From: Sphingomonas sp. | GTDB taxonomy: Bacteria; Pseudomonadota; Alphaproteobacteria; Sphingomonadales; Sphingomonadaceae | Length of the DNA: 14,156 nucleotides | Direction: 5' to 3' | Assembly (NCBI GenBank): GCA_030824725.1 | Contig: JAPJRE010000066.1 | Span: 1 to 14,156 of the forward strand | In this document: positions 1 through 7,818 of the stretch, in pieces | Layout: each line of letters opens with the position of its first letter | Numbering within the stretch: the first letter of the stretch is position 1 | Notes under the pieces: model-generated | Told to the model about the DNA's origin: nothing | What the model saw: only the letters and a program-made list of their open reading frames with translations | The model's database searches: none | Program-made: the position numbers and the translations under genes

Positions 1-80
1 CGTGCCCCTGCGAAAGCAGGGGCCCAGGGTAGGGGAATACATCGCTCGTGGCCCTGGGCCCCTGCTTTCGCAGGGGCACG
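1..80. repeat. Palindromic repeat doublet, 29-bp inverted arms (REP/BIME-like)
   Basis: Bases 1-29 are the exact reverse complement of bases 52-80, separated by a 22-bp spacer (30-51). Each arm is itself a hairpin: in the left arm, 4-11 pairs with 16-23 (8 bp) around a GAAA loop at 12-15, and the right arm mirrors this at 58-77. The centre of each arm is GCGAAAGC. The element ends 24 bp past the stop codon of the VOC gene. It begins at the first base of the window, so it may extend further left. The architecture resembles REP doublets, which lie between genes and in some bacteria are mobilised by RAYT (TnpA-REP) transposases. The mobility and copy number are inferred and cannot be seen in this window. 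Confidence 0.8.
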
Positions 81-104
81 CCGGCGGCGATCACCCTGAG
101 CGCT

Positions 105-440
105 TCAATCCTCCATCACCCACGCCGCCAACTCATGCCCCTGCGGATCGCGGAAGTGAAATCGCCGCCCGCCGGGAAAGCTGAAGATCGGCACCGTCAC
201 GACACCGCCCGCCGCTTCCACCGCCGCCAGCGTCGCCTCCAGGTCGTCGACCGCGATCACCGGCAACAGCTGCGTTCGCCCCTGCGCATCGCCGTCGATC
301 CCGACATCGGTGTCTCCGGTCATCGTCGCGGCATAGCTCGGTCCGAAATCGGTGAACTGCCAGTCGAACACCGCGCCGTAGAAGCCCTTCAGCGCGTCCA
401 GGTCGCCCGCGGGCAGTTCGAGATAGTTCAGTCGCGCCAT
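105..440 (-). CDS. VOC family protein (glyoxalase/bleomycin-resistance fold)
   Basis: A small 111-residue protein that looks like a single vicinal-oxygen-chelate domain. The N-terminal strand LNYLELPAGDLDALKGFY, the FYGAVFDWQF segment, a central VDDLEATLAAVEAAGG helix and the C-terminal FRDPQGHELAAW are typical of small VOC proteins, which act on diverse small molecules through a metal site. The substrate cannot be read from the sequence. The Glu residues in LELPAG and GHELAAW sit where VOC proteins usually place metal ligands. I start it at the ATG at 440, not the in-frame TTG at 446, because the Shine-Dalgarno sequence GAAGGGG (448-454) is 7 bp from the ATG and would abut the TTG. It is divergent from the radical SAM gene. 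No signal peptide is seen, so it is probably cytosolic. Confidence 0.85.
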   Translation of the reverse strand: MARLNYLELPAGDLDALKGFYGAVFDWQFTDFGPSYAATMTGDTDVGIDGDAQGRTQLLPVIAVDDLEATLAAVEAAGGVVTVPIFSFPGGRRFHFRDPQGHELAAWVMED

Positions 441-461
441 CGCCAATCCCCTTCAATGTTC

Positions 462-490
462 TTGCTTCGTTCTATCCCTCGGCCTAGCAT
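462..490 (+). promoter_or_regulatory. Putative promoter of the radical SAM gene, predicts a leaderless mRNA
   Basis: TTGCTT (462-467), a 17-bp spacer and TAGCAT (485-490) fit a sigma-70-type promoter, though each hexamer matches consensus only partly. The expected transcription start, 6-7 bp past the -10, falls at 496-497, which is the A of the ATG at 497. No Shine-Dalgarno sequence precedes that ATG. Together these suggest a leaderless transcript. This is inference from the sequence alone. Confidence 0.45.
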
Positions 491-497
491 TGCGCAA
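469..497 (-). promoter_or_regulatory. Putative divergent promoter of the VOC gene, overlapping the radical SAM promoter
   Basis: On the minus strand, TTGCGC (complement of 492-497), 17 bp and TAGAAC (complement of 469-474) form a candidate promoter. Transcription would start near 461, giving a leader of about 20 nt that contains the GAAGGGG ribosome-binding site. Its -35 box covers the predicted start site of the opposite gene and its spacer covers that gene's -10, so the two promoters probably cannot be occupied at the same time. Confidence 0.4.
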
Positions 498-1567
498 TGG
501 CAAAGAGTCGCCCCGTCCGCGGCGCCACGTTCAACGACGCGAGCGCGCGCTTCAACCTCCCCGCCCGCGAGGCGGACGGCGACTGGCTCGACGCGCAGGC
601 CGTGATCGACGGCGCCCCGCCGCCGCTCCGCACCACGGTAACGGTCGAGACCCCGCGCACGATCATCAGCCGCAACCAATCGCCCGACATCAGCTTCGAG
701 CAATCGGTGAACCCGTATCGTGGCTGCGAGCATGGCTGCATCTATTGCTTCGCCCGCCCGAGCCACGCCTATCTGGACCTCTCACCCGGCCTGGATTTCG
801 AGAGCAAATTGTTCGTGAAACCGACCGCGCCCGCGCTGCTCCGTGCCGAGCTCGGCAAGCGCGGCTACGACTGCAAGCCGATCGCCTTCGGCACCAACAC
901 CGATCCCTATCAGCCGATCGAATCGACCTGGCGGATCACCCGTGGCTGCCTGGAACTGCTCGCCGAATGCCGCCATCCGGTGACGATCACCACCAAGTCC
1001 AACCGCGTGGTCAAGGACCTCGACCTGCTCGCCCCCATGGCGGCGCAGGGGCTGGCGGCGGTGATGCTGTCGGTCACCTCGCTCGACCCGAAGATCGCGA
1101 TGACGGTGGAGCCGCGCGCACCGCATCCCGAGCGCCGCTTGGCGGCGATCCGAACGCTCACCGATGCCGGCGTGCCGGTGTTCGTCTCGATGTCGCCGGT
1201 GATCCCGCACGTCACCGATCACGAGATGGAGCATATCCTCGAACGCGCGGCGGAAGCAGGTGCGCGCGGCGCTTTCTTCCTGCCGGTGCGGCTGCCCTGG
1301 GAAGTCGCGCCGCTGTTCCGCGCCTGGCTCGACGCGCATTTCCCCGATCGCGCCGCCAAGGTGATGGCGACGATCCAGTCGATCCGCGGCGGCAAGGACA
1401 ATGATCCCGGCTTCTTCACCCGCATGCGCGGCCAGGGGCCCTGGGCGGAGCTGCTCCGCACCCGCTTTACCCGCGCGGTGAAGCGCTACGGGCTGAACGG
1501 CGAACGGATGCGGCTGCGCACCGATCTGTTCCGCCCGCCCGCCGGGCCGCAGGGGGAATTGTTCTAA
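497..1567 (+). CDS. PA0069-family radical SAM protein (SplB-like)
   Basis: A 356-residue radical SAM enzyme. The cluster motif CEHGCIYC gives C77, C81 and C84 (CX3CX2C), which bind the [4Fe-4S] cluster that cleaves S-adenosylmethionine. Around it, VNPYRGCEHGCIYCFARPSH and the downstream FGTNTDPYQPIE and TITTKSNRVVKDLDLL are characteristic of the PA0069/SplB-like group. RPVRGATFNDASARF at the N-terminus matches the RGA-N-RF start usual for this family. The substrate of the family is not known to me, and relatives are often only annotated as DNA-repair-photolyase-like. The full family length is present. The start at 497 has no ribosome-binding site but sits directly after a candidate promoter. 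The stop TAA (1565-1567) overlaps the stop of the convergent esterase gene by three bases. Confidence 0.93.
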   Translation: MAKSRPVRGATFNDASARFNLPAREADGDWLDAQAVIDGAPPPLRTTVTVETPRTIISRNQSPDISFEQSVNPYRGCEHGCIYCFARPSHAYLDLSPGLDFESKLFVKPTAPALLRAELGKRGYDCKPIAFGTNTDPYQPIESTWRITRGCLELLAECRHPVTITTKSNRVVKDLDLLAPMAAQGLAAVMLSVTSLDPKIAMTVEPRAPHPERRLAAIRTLTDAGVPVFVSMSPVIPHVTDHEMEHILERAAEAGARGAFFLPVRLPWEVAPLFRAWLDAHFPDRAAKVMATIQSIRGGKDNDPGFFTRMRGQGPWAELLRTRFTRAVKRYGLNGERMRLRTDLFRPPAGPQGELF

Positions 1568-3018
1568 CGCAGCAGCGCCAGCGGCACCGCCTGCGCCATC
1601 GCCGCATAGCCCGCGATCGAAGGATGCAGCCCGTCGCGGCTGTCATAGTCCTTGCGCAGCCGCTTGGGGTCGGCCGGATCGCGCATCGCCGCGTCGAAAT
1701 CGATCACCGCATCGAAGTTGCCGGGCGTGCGGATCCAGCGGTTGACCGCCTGGCGATCGGCCTCGTTCTGCGCATCGGGATGGTAATAGCCCGAGCCCGC
1801 ATAGGGCATGATCGTCGCGCCGATCGCCTTAATCCCCCGAGCATGCGCGCGGGCGACGATCTGACGATAGGCGTCGATCATCCACGCGACCAACGCCGTG
1901 TGCGCCGCTGCCGGCACCGGCGCCTCGCGGGTAAGCGTGCCGAGATCGTTGACGCCCTCCAGCACGATCAGGTGGGTGACGCCCGGCTGGCCGATCACGT
2001 CATGGTCAAACCGAGCCAGTGCGTTCGGCCCCAGCCCGTCGTTGAGCAGCCGGTTGCCGCCGATCCCGGCGTTGAGCACCGCGACTTCGCCCATCCCCGG
2101 TGCCGACCGCAGCCGGCGCTGGAGCGCATCGGTCCAGCGGGCGTTGGTGTTGGGCTTCACGCCGTACCCGTCGGTGATCGAATCCCCGAACGCGACGATC
2201 GCGCGCGCGTTGGGCGCCACCGCCTCGATGCCGGCGATCTGGAACCAGTGGTCGACCGTCTTGGCGCCCGTCAGGTCCGGATCAGCGCTATGGTTGCCAT
2301 GGACGAGATAGGAAGTCGCGCGCGAGCCCGGATGCCCGGTCTGCTGCGCGGGCGGGTTCGCGACATGGAGCGAGATGGCAAGATCGGTGCCGCCCGTACC
2401 GTCGGTGATCGAATCCCCGAACGCGACGATCGCGCGCGCGTTGGGCGCCACCGCCTCGATGCCGGCGATCTGGAACCAGTGGTCGACCGTCTTGGCGCCC
2501 GTCAGGTCCGGATCAGCGCTATGGTTGCCATGGACGAGATAGGAAGTCGCGCGCGAGCCCGGATGCCCGGTCTGCTGCGCGGGCGGGTTCGCGACATGGA
2601 GCGAGATGGCAAGATCGGTGCCGCCCGTACTCTTGAGGTCCACCTGGTCGCTCCAGTAATCGGCACCCGCCGGGATCGTCACCGCCGTCGCGCCGCCGAA
2701 GCGGAGCGGGCGCAGCGTCCCGGCATCGATCCTGGGGCTGGCCGCATCCACCGCCCGCGCGATCGTCGCGCCGTCGATGGTCAGCGGCGCGGAGCCGAAG
2801 CGGTTGGTGAAGCGCACCCGCAGCCGCGTCGCCGGCGCCTGGAGCCGCACGATCTGGCGCAGCGTCGCATCGGTGAGATCGGCGGCGGGCAAGGCGTTCT
2901 GCGTGTCGAGTGCGAGCTGCGAGGTCCACCAGGCCGTCGTCCAGCGATCCCCCGGCGCAGCCTGCGCGGTCGCCGCCGCAAGCAGCCCCACCGCGACCCA
3001 GCGCAGCATCTTCGCCAT
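1564..3018 (-). CDS. Secreted SGNH/GDSL-type esterase (XynE-like) with an internal 77-residue duplication
   Basis: A 484-residue predicted extracytoplasmic hydrolase. It starts with a signal peptide (about residues 1-20, cleavage near AQA-A), then a beta-rich N-terminal region (residues 25-130), then the SGNH hydrolase fold. Seen are block I FGDSITDG, block II GIGGNRLLND, block III GVNDLG and the block V D462-x-x-H465 in RDGLHPS. The layout resembles XynE-type acetyl- or aryl-esterases that deacetylate plant polysaccharides; the substrate is inferred. Residues 131-207 and 208-284 are identical copies, so block I occurs twice, with serines at 203 and 280. The second copy continues into the normal YGVKPN sequence, so S280 is probably the active nucleophile. 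Without the extra copy the protein would be about 407 residues, closer to a normal family length. The ATG at 3018 is preceded by GGAGAGGG. Folding and activity of the enlarged protein are uncertain. Confidence 0.85.
   Translation of the reverse strand: MAKMLRWVAVGLLAAATAQAAPGDRWTTAWWTSQLALDTQNALPAADLTDATLRQIVRLQAPATRLRVRFTNRFGSAPLTIDGATIARAVDAASPRIDAGTLRPLRFGGATAVTIPAGADYWSDQVDLKSTGGTDLAISLHVANPPAQQTGHPGSRATSYLVHGNHSADPDLTGAKTVDHWFQIAGIEAVAPNARAIVAFGDSITDGTGGTDLAISLHVANPPAQQTGHPGSRATSYLVHGNHSADPDLTGAKTVDHWFQIAGIEAVAPNARAIVAFGDSITDGYGVKPNTNARWTDALQRRLRSAPGMGEVAVLNAGIGGNRLLNDGLGPNALARFDHDVIGQPGVTHLIVLEGVNDLGTLTREAPVPAAAHTALVAWMIDAYRQIVARAHARGIKAIGATIMPYAGSGYYHPDAQNEADRQAVNRWIRTPGNFDAVIDFDAAMRDPADPKRLRKDYDSRDGLHPSIAGYAAMAQAVPLALLR
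2168..2629. repeat. Perfect tandem duplication, 2 x 231 bp, inside the esterase gene
   Basis: Bases 2168-2398 and 2399-2629 are identical as far as I can read, with no mismatch. The identity extends one base further (2630), then stops on both sides. The period of 231 bp is 77 codons, so the reading frame is kept. The copies encode the end of the N-terminal domain and the first GDSL block. Complete identity means a very recent event or an assembly error. Confidence 0.95.
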
Positions 3019-3021
3019 ACA

Positions 3022-3029
3022 CCCTCTCC
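3022..3029 (-). promoter_or_regulatory. Ribosome-binding site that fixes the esterase start
   Basis: GGAGAGGG on the minus strand, with the GGAG core 7 bp before the ATG at 3018. A further in-frame start at 3054 lies upstream inside the operator region and would put extra residues before the signal peptide, so I reject it. Confidence 0.75.
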
Positions 3030-3039
3030 AGTACCGCAT

Positions 3040-3053
3040 TGATAGCGGTACCA
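3040..3053 (-). promoter_or_regulatory. LacI-family-type operator-like palindrome over the esterase promoter
   Basis: On the minus strand this reads TGGTACCGCTATCA, an imperfect 14-bp palindrome with a central CG. That is the form of operators bound by LacI-family sugar regulators. It overlaps the candidate -10 box TATGGT (complement of 3050-3055), which lies 16 bp from the -35 TTGCCC (complement of 3072-3077). A protein bound here would block the esterase promoter. A second, overlapping inverted repeat, GTACCGC (3031-3037) and GCGGTAC (3045-3051), adds to the symmetry. The regulator is not in this window. Confidence 0.5.
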
Positions 3054-3077
3054 TAGTCCGGATCGGAGGCAGGGCAA
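3050..3077 (-). promoter_or_regulatory. Putative promoter of the esterase gene
   Basis: TTGCCC (complement of 3072-3077), a 16-bp spacer and TATGGT (complement of 3050-3055). The predicted start of transcription falls inside the operator-like palindrome, leaving a short leader with a good Shine-Dalgarno sequence. The hexamers are partial matches only. Confidence 0.4.
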
Positions 3078-3089
3078 GTCTTTCGGGCG

Positions 3090-3121
3090 TGCCGCTGTGC
3101 TATTGCGGCAATGCAGCGGCA
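3090..3121. repeat. Nested inverted repeat upstream of the aminopeptidase gene
   Basis: TGCCGCTG (3090-3097) and CAGCGGCA (3114-3121) are exact inverted repeats. Between them a second one nests: ATTGC (3102-3106), one base, GCAAT (3108-3112). It ends 37 bp before the aminopeptidase start. It could be an operator or a hairpin in the leader RNA; nothing in the sequence decides between these. Confidence 0.5.
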
Positions 3122-3158
3122 GACCTAAGCAGTTGCCTTCTTCGACCAAGGAACCCCG

Positions 3159-5771
<2,613 letters not shown>

Positions 5772-5808
5772 GCTTGATGGGGGCGGCGCCAACCGCTCCC
5801 TCCGCCAT

Positions 5809-5904
5809 CGTCATTCCGGCGAAAGCCGGAATCCATTGGGGTCTCCAGAGCGGCTCTTATTGCAGCTGAGAGGCGAATGGATCCCGGCTTTCGCCGGGAT
5901 GACG
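5809..5904. repeat. Palindromic repeat doublet, 29-bp arms with a compensatory pair change (REP/BIME-like)
   Basis: The left arm (5809-5837) and the reverse complement of the right arm (5876-5904) match at 27 of 29 positions, with a 38-bp spacer. Each arm folds as an 8-bp stem with a GAAA loop centred on GCGAAAGC (5818-5825 in the left arm is the core stem and loop). The two differences, at arm positions 7 and 22, face each other in the stem: T-A in the left arm, C-G in the right. The element sits between the convergent stops of the aminopeptidase (5771) and the acyl-CoA ligase (5928), filling most of the 156-bp gap. It may stabilise the 3' ends of both mRNAs. Confidence 0.85.
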
Positions 5905-5927
5905 GCCAGGGTAGCGGTCCCCGCCCC

Positions 5928-7520
5928 TCACGCAGCCTTGAGCGAATAATCCTTGTAGCGCTGGCGGATCTCCATCTTGAGCAGCTTGCCGGTCGCGGTG
6001 TGCGGCAGGCTTTCGACGAAGTGGACCTCGTCCGGCAGCCACCATTTGGCGACGTGCTGCCCCAGGTGCGCGAGGATCTCCGCCTCGCTCACATTGCTTC
6101 CCGCCTTGCGCACGACGAGCAGGATCGGCCGCTCCTCCCAGCGCGGATGGTGCACCCCGATCGCCGCCGCCTCGGCAACGCCCGCGCAGCCCACCGCGCA
6201 ATTTTCCAGCTCGACGGAGCTGATCCATTCGCCGCCGGACTTGATCACATCTTTGGCGCGATCGGTGATCTGCATCACCCCGTCCGGGTGGAGCACCGCG
6301 ACATCGCCGGTGTCGAACCAGTTATCGGCATCTACCGCGGGCTTCTCCTCGCGATAATATTGCCCGATCACCCAGGGTCCGCGCACCTGCAGCCGGCCCG
6401 AACTCCTGCCGTCGCGCGGCAGCACCCGGCCCTCGTCGTCCACCGTCCGCAGCTCGACGCCGTAGGGCACCTTGCCCTGCTTGCTGACCTGGTCGACCTG
6501 TGCCTCGAAGCTGAGCTCGTCCCAGTCGGGCGAAGGCGCGCCCATCGTGCCGATCGGGCTGGTCTCGGTCATGCCCCAGGCATGGTTGACCCGCATGCCC
6601 ATCTTCATCAGCCGCTCGATCATCGCGCGGGGCGCCGCCGAGCCGCCGATAGTGACGATCCTGAGGTGCTTGGGCGTCTCTCCGGTCGCGTCGATATGCT
6701 GGAACATCGCGAACCACACCGTCGGCACGCCCGCCGAGTGGGTGACCTTCTCGCGGTTCATCAGCTCGCAGAGGATCTTGGGGTCGTTGACCGCCGAGAA
6801 CACCATCTTGGCGCCCACCGCCGCCGCCGCCCAGGGCAGCCCCCAGCCGACCGCGTGGAACATCGGCACGATCGGCATCGCCACCGATTGGGTGGAGAGG
6901 TCGAACTCCGCCGGCTGCAGCTCGGTCAGCGCGTGGATCACGGTGGAGCGGTGGGTGTAGACCACGCCCTTGGGATTGCCCGTCGTGCCGCTGGTGTAGC
7001 AGAGCATCATCGGCTCGCGCTCGTCGCCCTGCACCCAGGCATAGTTCCCGTCCTCGGCGGCGATCCATGCCTCGAAGCCGTCGGGGCCGAGATCGTCGAA
7101 GCAGATATAATGCTCGATGGTCGTCCAATGAGGCTTCAATCGCTCGACCACGGGCGCGAACATCCGGTCGTAGAGCAGCACCCGGTCCTGAGCATGGTTG
7201 CCGATAAAGGCGAGCTGGTCGTCGAACAGCCGCGGGTTGATCGTGTGGATCAGCGCGCCCATGCCGGTCGCACCGTACCACGCAACGAGATGCCGGCTGT
7301 GGTTCATCGCCAGCGTCGCGACGCGGTCGCCCTTGCGGATGCCGAGGCGCTCCAGCGCCTGCGCCATGCGCCGCGCATCGTGGGCAATGCCAGCCCAGGT
7401 CGTGCGCGTCTCGCTGCCGTCCGCCCAGCGGGTGACGATCTCGCGCGGCCCGTGTTCCCGTGCCGCGTGGTCGAGCAAGGTGGATACCCGAAGTTCGAAA
7501 TCCTGCATGCCGCCCAGCAT
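5928..7520 (-). CDS. AMP-forming acyl-CoA ligase (AlkK/DmdB-like fatty-acid-CoA ligase)
   Basis: A 530-residue member of the ANL superfamily that activates a carboxylic acid with ATP to an acyl-adenylate and then to the CoA thioester. The ATP-binding loop YTSGTTGNPKG is at 175-185. WGMTETSP, WFDTGD (401-406) and the hinge TDRAKDVIKSGGEWIS follow, with the catalytic lysine K512 in TATGKLLK near the C-terminus. The N-terminal MLGGMQDFELRVSTLLDHAA and the overall pattern resemble medium- to long-chain ligases of the AlkK type and the 3-methylthiopropionyl-CoA ligase DmdB. Substrate chain length cannot be told from sequence. I start at the ATG at 7520, because GGAGAGG (7524-7530) lies at the right distance from it, while the ATG at 7532 has no ribosome-binding site. 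The gene stands alone, with palindromic elements on both sides. Probably cytosolic, feeding beta-oxidation. Confidence 0.9.
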   Translation of the reverse strand: MLGGMQDFELRVSTLLDHAAREHGPREIVTRWADGSETRTTWAGIAHDARRMAQALERLGIRKGDRVATLAMNHSRHLVAWYGATGMGALIHTINPRLFDDQLAFIGNHAQDRVLLYDRMFAPVVERLKPHWTTIEHYICFDDLGPDGFEAWIAAEDGNYAWVQGDEREPMMLCYTSGTTGNPKGVVYTHRSTVIHALTELQPAEFDLSTQSVAMPIVPMFHAVGWGLPWAAAAVGAKMVFSAVNDPKILCELMNREKVTHSAGVPTVWFAMFQHIDATGETPKHLRIVTIGGSAAPRAMIERLMKMGMRVNHAWGMTETSPIGTMGAPSPDWDELSFEAQVDQVSKQGKVPYGVELRTVDDEGRVLPRDGRSSGRLQVRGPWVIGQYYREEKPAVDADNWFDTGDVAVLHPDGVMQITDRAKDVIKSGGEWISSVELENCAVGCAGVAEAAAIGVHHPRWEERPILLVVRKAGSNVSEAEILAHLGQHVAKWWLPDEVHFVESLPHTATGKLLKMEIRQRYKDYSLKAA

Positions 7521-7523
7521 ATG

Positions 7524-7530
7524 CCTCTCC
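7524..7530 (-). promoter_or_regulatory. Ribosome-binding site deciding the acyl-CoA ligase start
   Basis: GGAGAGG on the minus strand, three bases before the ATG at 7520, with the GGAG core 6 bp away. It lies inside the first codons of the longer frame starting at 7532, which lacks its own site. This favours the shorter protein beginning MLGGMQ. Confidence 0.7.
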
Positions 7531-7669
7531 ATTGCGTGGCTGTTTTGGGCGCAGGATACGCCTTCATTCGCGGGAGTCGAGAGGGGTGGGCGTTACATCC
7601 TGTTGCTGGGCGGGCACGGCATACCTGCTCGTCGATATACCCCCACCACCACGCCGCCGGCGCGGCGCG

Positions 7670-7760
7670 GTCCCCTCCCCCGCTTCGCGGTAGAGGAGAC
7701 GCTTTGCCACGTGCTTAGTAGTGTTTCCTCCCTCGGAGCTATGCTCCGGGGGAGGGGGAC
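7670..7760. repeat. Third intergenic palindromic element between dnaE and the acyl-CoA ligase
   Basis: The ends are imperfect inverted repeats: GTCCCCTCCCCC (7670-7681) against GGGGGAGGGGGAC (7748-7760), differing by one inserted base. Inside are two hairpins: CCGC-TTC-GCGG (7680-7690), whose minus strand contains GCGAAGC, and a 12-bp stem, 7728-7739 with 7743-7754, containing one T-G wobble around a TAT loop. The element ends 58 bp beyond the dnaE stop. No T-run follows either hairpin, so it does not look like an intrinsic terminator. The rest of the 7521-7818 gap shows no gene. Confidence 0.65.
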
Positions 7761-7818
7761 ATCCGCGCCAGCGAATGGTGGAAGGGCGCACCGGCGAACG
7801 GCTACAGAAGCCTCGGCC

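Noticed and set aside
2168..2629. Direct repeats considered as a CRISPR or other array
   Set aside because: There are only two copies, directly adjacent with no spacer, and they lie in frame within a coding gene.
5877..7718. A 613-residue plus-strand frame opposite the acyl-CoA ligase
   Set aside because: It is antisense to a well-supported ligase, begins inside the palindromic repeat and has no domain.
7728..7754. Strong hairpin considered as the dnaE terminator
   Set aside because: No T-run follows on either strand, and its outer flanks are themselves inverted repeats, so a repeat element fits better. It may still slow polymerase.
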